This document shows, piece by piece, positions 22,930-33,703 of a DNA stretch of 64,000 nt (its first letter is position 1; each line of letters opens with the position of its first letter). The notes under the pieces are model-generated. The model did not search any database and was not told the DNA's origin. It saw only the letters and a list, made by a program, of their open reading frames with translations. Source of the DNA: Galeopsis tetrahit (Eukaryota > Streptophyta > Magnoliopsida > Lamiales > Lamiaceae); NCBI GenBank assembly GCA_963675135.1, contig OY776126.1:21703195-21767194 (forward strand), read 5' to 3'. Made by a program: the position numbers and the translations under genes.

Positions 22930-24379
22930 TCAAAATTCAAAAATTTCCATTCTCTCTCTCTCTCCGTTTCTCAGAAAAATGAAAACTGAGATTTCATGGC
23001 TATCTCTCTAACTCTCTGCACTAATATTCCAGTGCTAAAAAAAAAATTCACAAATCCAAGTTGGACTTCCTACAATCACTCCTAACCCTTTTGTAAACAC
23101 CTCTGTAACCCACCGTCTACACAATCATTTATTTATGCCGTTTTCCGTCATTTACTCCATCCCATAGTTAAATCAATGGTGGAAATTAACGCCGCCACGG
23201 CGGAATCCTCTGTCGTGTCGTTGGAGGAGCGTTGAAGGATTAGTGATGGCACGAACGAAGGGAATTGAGGGCAAAGGTGTGTGGTTCTGGGCCTCCGATT
23301 CTGCCATATAAATGGTCAAATCTACCATATTTGTGATTTATCCCATTCCAACTAATAATTCACAGCGTTTTTGCACAAATTTTCTCAGAAATAAGATGAG
23401 AATGTAGTGCTGTTATTGGAATAAAATTTGATAAAGATTAGGAACAAAAGTAATAAAATTTTGCTTCAGTAAGTTATTCACTATCATTTGTAAAAGAATC
23501 ACCTTCATCTGTAGAAGCAGCCAAAAAAACACATAAACCTAAAATCAAATCAAATACCAGATCCCCAAATTACTAAATAAAATCAAATACCAGACCCCCA
23601 TTCCAACACACGATCAAGGCGCACGGCCACGCCGCCTATCATCAAACCAGCCTCCCACTTCATCGGCGATTCATCATCTGTTTTCGGCGATTTCACATTA
23701 AAAAAGTAATCTCAAATTGCAGATTGTAAATCCTTCACAAAAATCACAAACCCTCGTCCAAAAGAATCACAAGAAATCAAAACCAAAATCCACCCCCAAA
23801 AGTCAAACTCAAATTGCACAGAAAAATCACAAGAAATCGAACCCAAATCTTACGACCTAAATTTTTCTCACAAAATCGCAGAAAGGTATTAACCGAAGAA
23901 AACAAAAATTCGTCAAGTGAGGAGGATGGGTACCAAAAATTGAAGGTTACCAAGATGGAGCAACCTTCCACACCGGTCCGGTTGTAGTCGTCACCATGAT
24001 CCGCCTAGCGCCGCTGCCGTATTCATCTCAATTAAAAAAAATGAATTCACTACTCGTCACCGGTCCTCTTCCACGGTGGGGCTCGTCGCCCCTTCCTCTG
24101 TTTTGCGCCGCCGCCGAACCAGATGTATTTGTTGTTATGATTCGCGTCTGAAAGGATATTAGGTCTTTTGATTTTAGGGAAGGATTTTGGATTAAGAGGC
24201 TGAATTGATTTTTGAGAGAGAATGAGATGTGCCATGAGAGAGAAGTCTTTTCAGAGAGAGAAAATGAGTGAGTAGGGAGGCAGCAGAGAAGTACGACACA
24301 TTTTTTTCATTTTTCTATTAGAAGGGCATAAGGGACAATTCTTCACTTATTTGGGAGTAAGATACAAGCCATAAAGTTA
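22930..24379. other. Region of unknown content, right arm of the inverted-repeat-bounded segment
   Basis: CT-rich then mixed sequence. Minus-strand frames at 23777-23971 and 24050-24235 are open, but they have no recognisable domain and are probably chance or captured fragments. Confidence 0.35.
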
Positions 24380-24398
24380 GTGGGAGTGGGTTGCTATA

Positions 24399-24689
24399 AG
24401 TTGGCCAAAGAGGGAGTGGGTAGTAAAAAATCTCTATTTTTTTTTATATGACTTGTGTCAATAATCTATATATTGGAATAAAATGTGGACACGTACCAAA
24501 ACTGAAACGGGTGATTTTATGTGAACTCCGGCCTCTATGTTAATAAATAATATACATTACGCGTGTGTTGGGGGCAGGAATCCCTCCATGGGTACAAGAG
24601 GAAGCTCGGTTGTTAGTTGCAGTGTGATTTCTATGGAGCAATCTTCACTGTCAGAAATATATAATATACATCAAATAATGATCACTAAA
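24399..24689. other. Unassigned sequence left of Copia-2
   Basis: AT-rich. The last 35 bases (ATCAAATAATGATCACTAAA) resemble 18370-18390 upstream of pseudogene A. No gene is seen. Confidence 0.4.
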
Positions 24690-24851
24690 GTTATTTATAA
24701 GAAATAATATATTTTTTATTTTGACCATATCTTTGTATATATCTCTTTGATATGGTTTGTTATATTTACCATGTTATCTCCTTGTAAATACTTATAAATA
24801 GTGATTCATTCGTATCACCTCATTAACGGTGATCACATACCTATTCTCACA
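24690..24851 (+). repeat. 5' LTR of Copia-2
   Basis: It aligns with 29652-29812 over its whole length. Shared landmarks are TATATCTCTTTGATATGG, CTCCTTGTAAAT and CCTATTCTCACA at the end. The left edge is approximate. Confidence 0.75.
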
Positions 24852-24925
24852 TGGTATAGTCTGACTCATCGAAACCCTAATTTTCTCTCTAAAGTCTCAC
24901 GCTAAAATTCTTCCCATCCTTCCTC

Positions 24926-26233
24926 ATGGCGGCGACGACTCCTACTCCCCCCACCATCCCTCTCAATGTTTTTGTTCATCTCTTGATAATCAAGTTGTCA
25001 TCCTCCAACTACCTACTCTGGCGAAATCAGGTAGTCCCAGTTCTGTCAAACCATGATCTCATCTCTCACGTTCATGGCACGACACCCGGTCCGGCGAAGT
25101 CGATCACCACATCTGGTGAATCGGCTCCAAACCCATCCTACACCGCTTGGTTCGAGAAGGATCAAAAGATCCTCAGTCTTCTTCTTTCCTCCCTATCTGA
25201 AGAAGCCATGGCTGAGGTCATTGGTTGTGACACCTCGCGCTCCATCTGGGTCGCACTCGAGGCAGCCTACAGTCACACCTCGGTCTCCCGCATCACTCAA
25301 CTACGGAATCAGCTCCTCTCCCTTCGTCGTGGATCCACCTCCATCGACGACTTCAGCAAGAAGTTTCATGCTCTCTACGATCAACTCACCTCCATCGGTA
25401 AGCATGTTGATGATGACGACAAGTGTCATTGGTTTCTTACCGGTCTCGGCTCCCAGTTTGCTGGTTTCTCTGACACTCGCATGGCTATGACGCCCATGCC
25501 TGCCTTTTGGGATCTGATCCACCAAGCCTTAAACTATGAGCAGTTTACTCGCTCGATGGACTCCTCGTCCTCGCCCGTTCCAGCTTTCTTTGCCTCTGCT
25601 CGCTCGGGTAAGCCTGCTCGCCCTGGCACCAAATCCCGTAACTTCTCTCATCGGAATTTTGGTCGCCAGGTGACCACTGGATCCTCGGCTAGTGGTTTGG
25701 CCCCTACTCGCCGCCCTCCCACTTGCCAGATTTGCCGCCAACAGGGTCATTATGCGAATCGATGTCCGGACCGTTATGCTCGCCCTGCCCCTTCTACGGC
25801 CAATCTTGCTCATGCTCTTGATTCTCAGTGTCATGTCTCGCATCCTCCTGCTTCGGATTGGTTCCTCGATAGTGGTGCCTCCGCCCACATGACTCCTCGC
25901 TCGGCTGACCTGGAAAATCCTCACCCGTATTCTGGTAACGACAATGTTATTGTTGCTAATGGCTCTACTATTCTGATCACTCATGTTGGGTCATGTTCGG
26001 TTAATAAGGATGTTCGTTTGTTAGATGTGCTCGTCGTACCACATCTCACTAAGAAATTGTTATCCATTAGTAAGCTTACTTCGAACTTTCCTATTGATGT
26101 TTTGTTTACTAATGACTCATTTGTCATCCAAAATCGGGCGACCAAGCAACCCTTGGCGAGGGGTCGACATAGTCGAGGACTCTATGCCCTGGAGCAGGGC
26201 ACTCCAGCCTTGGTCGCTGAAGGCTTCTTTTGA
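24926..26233 (+). pseudogene. Copia-2 gag and protease
   Basis: The 435-residue frame starts with an ATG 75 bases after the LTR. It has the copia Gag fold: the SSSNYLLWRNQ region, LEAAYSHTSVSRITQLRNQL, and the UBN2-type helix region. A zinc knuckle C-x2-C-x4-H-x4-C (CQICRQQGHYANRC) lies near 25725. The protease motif DSGASAHMT lies near 25870. The frame is lost between about 26200 and 26230, immediately before the gag-pre-integrase region, and continues in another frame. Confidence 0.9.
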
Positions 26234-27678
26234 GTGTTGGCATCGTAGATTAGGCCATGTTCCTATTTCTATAGTTAATTTGTTAAATAAATTGGGTTTG
26301 TTGTCCCTTACTTCTATTTTGTCCAAACCGGGTTTATATACTCCGTGTCAATTGGCTAAGAGTAAACATTTATCTTTTGCATTAAATGAGAAGCGAGCAT
26401 CTCGTGTTTTGGATTTAGTTCATTGTGATCTTTGGGGACCTGCCCCTGTTGCTTCTAATGATGGTTTTCGGTACTATGTCATTTTTGTGGATGATTTCTC
26501 CAGATTCACCTGGCTCTACCCGTTACACGCCAAGTCTGACTTCTTTGATGTGTTCGTGCGGTTTCACACCTTTGTTTGCAATCAGTTTTCTACCAATATT
26601 AAGGCCTTCCAGAGTGATGGTGGTACAAAATTTGTTAATGGTCGCGTTCGTAGTTTCCTCGCCGATCATGGCATTCATCATCGAATCTCTTGTCCTTACA
26701 CTCCTCAACAGAATGGTCGGGCTGAGCGCAAGCATCGTCATGTCTTTGAAACTGGGCTCTCGTTGTTATTTCAGGCGAGCATGCCTTCTCACTTCTGGGT
26801 TGATGCTTTCTCCACTGTTGTCTACATTATTAACCGTTTGCCCACCCCTATTCTTGGGGATAGATCGCCCTTTCAGCTTCTATTCGGCACTGCTCCGAAC
26901 TTTGCAAACTTCAGAACATTTGGTTGCCGCGTATTTACGTATCTTCGGGATTATGCTCTCCACAAGCTTGCTCCTCGTAGTGCTCCGTGTGTTTTTATGG
27001 GTTACAGTTCCTCTCACAAAGGGTTTCGATGTTACGATCCGATCGCTTCCCTCTTCTACACTTCTTGCCATGCTCAGTTTGATGAGTCTGTGTTCCCGTT
27101 CTCGGCTAAGCCTGCTCCTTCCTCGCCTGTTGATTCCCTTGAGATCAGCTCTTTTTTGGAACCATCAGCTGCTGCTCCCAAGCTTCCTTGTGTTCTTTGT
27201 CCGGATCCTCCAGAACCGGTCTTGCCTCCTGCTCGGCCATCTCAAGTGCCTGCTGCTCGTCTACCTGATCAGCCCCCACCTGCTCGCCCTGCTACCCAAC
27301 CACTTGTTACTCGCCTAGTTGCCCAACCACCTGCTGCTCGCCCTACACTTGCCTCGACTCACCCGATGATCACTCGGGCCAAGTCTGGGATTTTCAAGAC
27401 TCGGCACATTGCCGACATTGCGACCACTGGACTCCTGTCCGCCCTCTCCATCTCTGTCGAGCCTAAGAGTTTCAAATCTGCCCTTAAGCATCCACACTGG
27501 TTGGCTGCCATGCAATCTGAGCTTGATGCTCTGCATGCTAACCAAACTTGGGAATTGGTTCCTCGCCCACCTTCTACAAATATTGTTGGTTCGAAATGGG
27601 TTTTTCGCACCAAATATCTTGCGGACGGTACTATTGATCGCTACAAAGATCGTCTGGTCGCCCAGGGCTTCTCTCAGG
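26206..27678 (+). pseudogene. Copia-2 integrase and first part of reverse transcriptase
   Basis: The frame contains the gag-pre-integrase motif CWHRRLGH. The integrase core follows (HCDLWGPAP, FSRFTWLYPL, PQQNGRAERKHR), and then a Pro/Ala-rich linker with repeated PARP and RLVAQPPAARP units. The reverse transcriptase start is WLAAMQSELDALHANQTWELV and KWVFRTK. It stops at the hAT MITE, after QGFSQV. Confidence 0.9.
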
Positions 27679-28307
27679 TAGGGGTGTGCACCGGTCCAGA
27701 ACCGGACCGGACCGGGACCGGTTTGGACCGGGACCGGAATTATAAAATTTTACGGACCGGAGACCGGACCGGAATTAATCCGGTCCGGTCCGGGTTTGGA
27801 CCGGTTGGACCGGATTTTTTTTTTTTTAATTTTTAATTTTTTTTTTTTTTTAATTTTATGGATGCAAGAACAAAATTGATGAATTTGTGTATGAAAATTA
27901 AAGTGTTTCTTTTCATTACGCCAATGTGAATTTTATTTACATTATTATTAATGATCTTTTGACCCTAAAAAAAATTAAATACTCCGTATGTGTTAAATTA
28001 TATATTTGCAAAAAATGTAATAGATCTCAACACATTTTCACCAATTACTTGGTTTTAAAAAATAATTGAGAGTGCATTAGTAAAAAAAAAAAAAAAATTA
28101 AAAAAAAAATTAAACAAAAAATATTCCGGTCCAAAACCGGTCCGGACCGGAAAATTCCGGTCTTGGACCGGACCGGACCGGAAGACCGGAATCCAAAATT
28201 TGCCGGACCGGAGACCGGACCGAAATCTAACCGGTCGGTCCGGTTCCGGTCCGGTCCGGTCCGGTTCCGGTCATTTTTCCGGTCCGGTTTTTTTTTGAAC
28301 ACTCCTA
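27679..28307. mobile_element. hAT-type MITE, GGTCCGG/CCGGACC-rich, inserted in Copia-2 pol
   Basis: The 629-bp element begins TAGGGGTGTGCACCGG and ends GAACACTCCTA. It is flanked by the exact 8-bp target duplication CTCTCAGG (27671-27678 and 28308-28315). Each end holds many ACCGG/CCGGT units and the centre is AT-rich. Excising it restores the reverse transcriptase frame across the junction, so it arrived after Copia-2. There is no coding capacity. Confidence 0.9.
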
Positions 28308-29651
28308 CTCTCAGGTACCTGGGCTTGACTTCTCACATACATTCAGTCCGGTTGTCAAGGCTGCAACTGTTCGCATCATCCTGTGTCTGGCTGTTCGGAA
28401 TCAGTGGCACATGCATCAACTTGACGTGAATAATGTCTTTCATCATGGGAAGTTGACAAACACCGTTTACATGGCTCAGCCCCCTGGCTTTGTTGATCCT
28501 CGCTTCCCAGACTATGTTTGTCGCCTCAAGAAAGCTTGTATGGTCTTCGACAAGCTCCACTCGCCTGGTTTGTTCGCTTCAGTAGCTTCTTTAAGACCTT
28601 GGGTTTTCTTTGTAGTCGAGCAGACCCCTCTCTCTTCTACTTCAGGCGTAGTACAATTACCTTGTACCTCTTACTTTATATCGATGATATTATTGTGACA
28701 GGGAGTGACCATAATGTCATTCGACGTTTCATTCGTCGCGTCGACAAAGAATTTGCGATCAAGGATCTTGGTCGCCTCAGCTACTTCCTCGGCCTTGAGG
28801 TCTCGCACACTCCTGGTGGACTTTTTTTCAGTCAAGCGAAGTACGCTCATGACATCCTCGTCCGTGCCGAACTGCTTGACTCCAAGCCTGTTTCCACTCC
28901 CCTTGCTGCGGGGGAATCTCGTGTTCGCTCTGGGACACCCTTCGCCGACCACACTCTTTATCGTTCGCTTGTTGGTGCCCTTCTGTATCTGATTATCACT
29001 CGCCCGAATTTGTCTTATGCTGTCAATCATGTTAGTCAGTTCCTCCAGTCGCCTACTGATGATCACTTTCTCGCCGTAAAACGGATTTTACGGTATGTTA
29101 AAGGCACGATTAACTTTGGCCTTACTTTTGGTCGGCATAGTGACTACTCATTGGTCGCCTACTCTGATGCAGACTGGGCTCGATGCACCGACACTCGGCG
29201 TTCAACGTACGGTTATTTCATCTTTCTCGGCGGCAACCTGGTTTCTTGTAGTGCAAAGAAACAACCCTCTGTTGCTCGCTCGAGCTGTGAGTCCGAGTAT
29301 CGTGCGCTTGCTAACACTGCTCAGGAGGTCGTTTGGGTCAACAACCTTCTTCGGGAGCTTGGCCAACTCCCCGTGTCCGCCCCAACTCTCCTATGCGACA
29401 ACAAAAGTGCCTTATTTTGGAGTCAAAATTCGGTCGCCCATAAGCGAACAAAGCACATCGACATTGACTGTCATTTTATTCGTGAGTTGGTCTCCTCTGA
29501 TCGCCAGCTCACCCAGTTCGTTCCGTCCAACCTTCAGCTCGCCGATGTCTTTACTAAGAGTCTTCCTCGACCGAACTTCGAATTTTTACGATCCAAGCTT
29601 TGCGTTCGTCCTCATCCTCAGCATCGCTTGACGGGGGGTAATAGGGAATAA
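28308..29651 (+). pseudogene. Copia-2 reverse transcriptase (second part) and RNase H
   Basis: After the MITE the coding sense resumes with the palm region (QLDVNNVFHHG, where copia elements normally have NAFLHG). A frameshift near 28535 separates CRLKKA from SLYGLRQAP. The catalytic YIDDII box is near 28680. RNase H carries DADWARC and the EYRALA region. It ends at a TAA at 29649-29651, adjoining the 3' LTR. Confidence 0.88.
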
Positions 29652-29812
29652 TGTAAATATAGAAATAATATATTTTTTATTTTGATCATTTTTTTGTATA
29701 TATCTCTTTGATATGGTTTGTTATATTACCATGTTTATCTCCTTGTAAATATTTATAAATAGTGATTCATTCCTATCACCTCATTAACTGTGATCAGATA
29801 CCTATTCTCACA
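29652..29812 (+). repeat. 3' LTR of Copia-2
   Basis: 161 bp, beginning TGTAAATATAG and ending CTATTCTCACA, aligned with the 5' LTR. The phrase ACCTATTCTCACAAAT is repeated once just beyond the LTR end. Confidence 0.75.
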
Positions 29813-30170
29813 AATGATATACCTATTCTCACAAATAATGTATTCAATGAGATTGTATCATGGTACAACATCTAATTTCTGTTGGCTCAGATATTTTGTA
29901 TTCAACGTGCTGTTTCATGGTAATTATGGAAATCTATTGTATTGCCTTTTTAGTATAATAGTTTAATACTCCATTAAGGTTGTTTATGAAATGCTTTAAA
30001 AATAAGGTTGTCTACATTTTTTTTTTTTGTCAAGTACTTTCATTCTATTATCAAATTTTAATATAATGTATGTATATAGAAATAGAAAAACTACTAATAT
30101 TGTATATAAGAAATAAATCATCATCATACAATATTAACAATAAATTAAGGTTTATGAAAAAGGACATGTT
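29813..30170. other. Host-like sequence with partial copy of the region upstream of pseudogene A
   Basis: Positions 29845-29930 repeat the TATTTTGTATTCAA...ATCATGGTACAACATCTAATTTCTGTTG unit seen at 18401-18520. The rest is AT-rich with no gene. Confidence 0.5.
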
Positions 30171-30623
30171 TAGGGGTGTAAACGAGCCGAGTAGTGCTGA
30201 GCTCGAAACTCGACTCGATTGTTATACTCGAAGCTCGACTCGGTCGAGCCTAAAATTTTAAAGATCGAGCTCGACTCGATAAGAAACTCGATAAACTCGA
30301 GCTCGGCTCGACTCGATTACCTATATAATTTTCAAAATTAATTTTAAAACATATTTTTTTCTAAATAAACTCGAGCTCGACTCGGCTCTACTCGATTACT
30401 CGTATATAAATATAATTTATATATTAATGGCAAAATAGTAAATATTGTTCAAGCTCGATTAGGCTCGCGAGCCTTTCGAGCCGAGTATTTATGAGCTCGA
30501 ACTCGATAGCTACTCGAGTAGCTCGAAACTCGACTCGACTCGATTAACTTCGAGTCGATTTCGATCTTTTTCCGAGTCGAGCACGAGTAGCTCGCGAGTA
30601 GGCTCGACTCACTTACACCCCTA
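30171..30623. mobile_element. hAT-type MITE, CGAGTCGAGCTC-rich
   Basis: The 453-bp element begins TAGGGGTGTAAACGAGCC and ends CTTACACCCCTA. It is flanked by the exact 8-bp target duplication GACATGTT (30163-30170 and 30624-30631). Both halves consist largely of CTCGA, GAGCTCGA and GACTCGA words. There is no coding capacity. Confidence 0.92.
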
Positions 30624-31237
30624 GACATGTTACTCGATCATGATCTTGATCATAATTAGATAACCATTTACGATAATTTTAAACCCATTCACATTAAACC
30701 CATCCAGCGTTGGTTGTAATATAATACAAACCTGCTGCCTGATTAGAACCCGACACATTTAAATTTTATGTTTTATATATGTATGTATTTATGTAGACCT
30801 ATATTCAAATTAATGTTCGTATGTAAATTATAATTTAAAAAATACGAAATGTTAGCTTAAATACTAGTATATAATTATGTGTTGCCTTCCCTACAACCGA
30901 CCTATTGACAAATATTTAAGCTGTCTTCAAGTACATCCACTAATACATATTTGGCTTTGAAAAAGGTTCTTGAAGAGCTTTTAAAAGAGCTCTTCAAGTG
31001 GCAGCTCTCCAAGCTTAAAAGCTCTTGGAAAGCGGTTTTGAACCGCTCTGCAAGTGGGGACTTTAGACAATGATTTTGAACCGCTCTCTATGTTAATTTT
31101 TTTTTTTATTAATTTTTGTTTAATTTGTTGTTTCCGCTCAAAAATCTCCTCCTAAAAATCTCTTTAAACCAAATGGAAATATCATTTTCAATCTCAAAAT
31201 TCTTCGTGATTTATCCTTAAGGGTTGGTCTGCTATAG

Positions 31238-31454
31238 ACTCAAGTGCATGTTGTGCACCCTAGTCCATGTTGCACTTTTCAGTTTACTGACTTACACTTT
31301 TTGTTGGTAAATGGTGTTGCAATTTTCAATTATTAAACTGTATAATAATATTTTTAGTAATAATTGAAAAGTGCAACACCATTTATCAAAAAGTGTAAGT
31401 CATTAATTGAAAAGTGCACATGGACTAGCTAGGGTGCACAGCATGCACTCGAGT
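31238..31454. mobile_element. Foldback MITE nested in CACTA-1
   Basis: A nearly complete 217-bp hairpin. The left arm (31238-31338, ACTCAAGTGCATG...) is the reverse complement of the right arm (31358-31454, ...GCATGCACTCGAGT). The loop is about 20 bases and AT-rich. The family and target duplication were not resolved. Confidence 0.8.
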
Positions 31455-31957
31455 GACTTTACCTATCCTTAAATATATCCTATAATATAAGAAATTAATA
31501 TACACTTGATATCGTCCTATAAAACATCCTAAAAATATGCTAATATGTATAATAATTATTTTATACAACAATCTCACCAATTTATATTAAGAATATTAAT
31601 ATAAAATTGACGACTACCTAAAAAATATTCTAAAAAACCAGCAGTTTAATTCAAACTTTCCTAAAAACAGTACGAATTTTATCGAAGTTAAATATATTAA
31701 TGCTATAATAATTATCTTATGCAACATTAATCACGCCATATTATCTCTCTCTCTAGCTATATATCTAGATTATTAATAATTCATGTTAATTTAGAATTCA
31801 TATATTAAAACAAAATATAGGCGATATGATATAGATTTACCGCAGGTTGTATATATTCAATACAAATTCCTAAAATATATCCTAATACACCATTAACTAC
31901 ACCATTAACATTATATATATATATATAAACTGTAATATAATTAAAAAATATATATAT

Positions 31958-32645
31958 AGAAATGATATGGAGCCCATAATGGGCTACTTATGAGTCAAAT
32001 AATTATTTGACATTATTCAAGTCATTATATTAACTTATTTAATTAATCTAAAATATAAAAAATATATAATTACATAATTATTAAATAGTACATGTTTAAT
32101 TTATTTATTGTACTCTACTTAAAAAAATCATTCGTTTATTTATGTAATTTTTTTAATAATAAAAAATTAAAATTATAAAAAATAATGAATTGAAAAATAA
32201 TGACTACATTAATTTACCCTAAACCTCTAAATCATAAGCCATTAATTTTAGGGTTTAGGGTTTTAGGATTTAGAGTTTTAGGGTTTAGGGTTTTAGGGTT
32301 TAGGGGTTTAGGGATTTAGGGTTCTAGGGGTTTAGGGGTAAGGGTTTGTGGGTTTAGGGGTTTAGAGTTAAGTAAATTAATGTAGTCATTATTTTTTAGA
32401 ACTTTAATTTTTATTTTTTGTTATTAAAAAAATAAAATACATAAATGAATGATTTATTTTTAAGTAAAGTACAATAATAAATTAAATGTGTAATATTTAT
32501 TAATTATGTAATACTAAAACCCGTTAAAAATAATCTTTAAAAAATCTTCAAATATTTTATTTCCTAATTTTATGGATAGAGGTTGACATATACGGGGCAA
32601 TATATTCTCCATAAGTAGGCTATTAATGGGCTCCATATCATTTCT
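31958..32645. mobile_element. Foldback element with telomere-like loop, nested in CACTA-1
   Basis: The terminal inverted repeat is AGAAATGATATGGAGCCCAT at 31958-31977, with its reverse complement ending at 32645. Inverted similarity continues for about 265 bases on each side (for example AATAATGACTACATTAATTTA at about 32200 and its complement at about 32385). The loop is a TTTAGGG-type array. A second copy of ATTAATGGGCTCCATA at about 32648-32663 lies just outside the right end. No clear target duplication was found. Confidence 0.8.
32246..32370 (+). repeat. Interstitial telomere-like TTTAGGG array
   Basis: About a dozen TTTAGGG or near variants (GGGTTTAGGGTTTTAGGG, TTTAGGGG) in one orientation. 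It sits at the exact centre of the foldback element. Degenerate, not a chromosome end. Confidence 0.85.
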
Positions 32646-33162
32646 CTATTAATGGGCTCCATACAGCAGCGGGAGTGGGAGCTACGGAGCTGGGCGAAGG
32701 CAACGGCGCACAAGAGAGGGAGTCGACGGCACACAGGAGAGGATATCGACGGCGACGGATGGAGAGGAAGCTCGACGGCGACAAGGAATACGTGAGAGGC
32801 CGGGAGTGAGGCGACGATGCGAGAAGGGAGAGAGAGGGAGGCGACGACGACTGTTGGTTGATTTGGGGGAGAAGGTTGAAACTTGAAAATGCGTTAATGG
32901 TGTAGCTTCGAATGTTTGGGGGAGAAAACGCGTACAAATAAATTGACATAGGGATTTAGGGTTTTTACCAAGAATTGATTTTGGAGAGCGGTTATGAACC
33001 GCTTTTCAAGTGTATACTTGGAGAGCGGTTCTAAACCGCTCTGTATCCACTCCAAGAGTTTCTTTTGGAGAGCGGTTTTGAATCGCTCTCTATGTTAATT
33101 TTTTTTTTTTTTATAAAACAGATCTCCAAATGCAGTTCTTCAAGCTAAAATGTGTAGTAGTG

Positions 33163-33703
33163 ATCCGACAAAAAACTATTTCAAAATTAAGCCAAACCCT
33201 ATCGTGCAAAGACATTATCAATTAAATTAGTAACATATATAATAAAATGTCTAAAATCTATGTACGTGCCCAAAATTCTGTAACCCTAAATCTATACATG
33301 AATTCGTCTCTACCTCAATTTATCTATTGTATAATTTAAAATTTGTGTTCGAAAAAATGAACATAATTAATTTGAACGGAGAAAGTATCATATAAGAGAA
33401 TCATATATATGAGGATATACAATAGCTTAAAAGGAATTTGAATTTACTCTCCAACGACAACATTCAATTAATACAAACAATATTTTCATAACCAAAATTA
33501 CAAAATATCTACCAAAGAAACATGAAAAAAATAGTTAATTATTATTCTTGTATACTCATAAGTTCCAAATCTACACCATCTAGCCATGAGTGTCAATATT
33601 AATCCTTAATTTTCAATTGTAATATATAGTATATAATAGATTAATGTTTTGTAGTATAATTAAAATAAGAATTCTCAAGTAGTCTTTATTAATTCACCCT
33701 AGC
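33163..33703. other. AT-rich non-coding DNA
   Basis: No gene, RNA or repeat was recognised. Confidence 0.5.

Larger units (their letters stand above)
18591..24398. mobile_element. Possible large DNA transposon or composite bounded by an inverted repeat
   Basis: TATAGCAACCCACTCCCAC at 18591-18609 recurs as its exact reverse complement at 24380-24398. Similarity is weaker but visible for about 20 bases further out on both sides (ACTA...TCCC). This is what a terminal inverted repeat of a roughly 5.8-kb non-autonomous element would look like. No target duplication was found and no transposase was recognised inside. The interval holds a hAT MITE, a TTTA microsatellite and a long AT-rich repeat domain. 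Two separate related MITEs in opposite orientation would also explain the pair. Confidence 0.4.
24690..29812 (+). mobile_element. Ty1/copia LTR retrotransposon Copia-2, Ale/Retrofit-like (defective)
   Basis: A roughly 5.1-kb element with short LTRs (about 160 bp) and one gag-pol region broken by frameshifts and by an inserted hAT MITE (27679-28307). A degenerate primer-binding site, TGGTATAGTCTGAC, follows the 5' LTR, where TGGTATCAGAGC (tRNA-iMet) is usual. A polypurine tract GACGGGGGG precedes the 3' LTR region. Short LTRs, MITRAKSGIFKTR and the RNase H signature suggest the Ale/Retrofit lineage. The left LTR boundary is uncertain by about 15 bases and no convincing target duplication was found. 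Confidence 0.8.
30938..33162 (-). mobile_element. Non-autonomous CACTA (En/Spm) element CACTA-1
   Basis: The left end reads CACTAATACATATTTGGCTT. The right end is the reverse complement of CACTACTACACATTTTAGCTT. The 3-bp target duplication ATC lies at 30935-30937 and 33163-33165. Subterminal palindromes of the type GAGAGCGGTT-(T)-GAACCGCTCT occur at both ends (about 31030-31085 and 32990-33095), as expected for CACTA transposase-binding repeats. Inside the right end, read on the minus strand, lies a CT-rich leader-like segment (32650-32960) similar in position and texture to that of CACTA-2. No transposase is left. Two foldback elements are nested inside. Confidence 0.88.

Noticed and set aside
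32246..32370. TTTAGGG array as a true chromosome end
   Set aside because: It is short, degenerate, and embedded between matched inverted arms inside a transposon.
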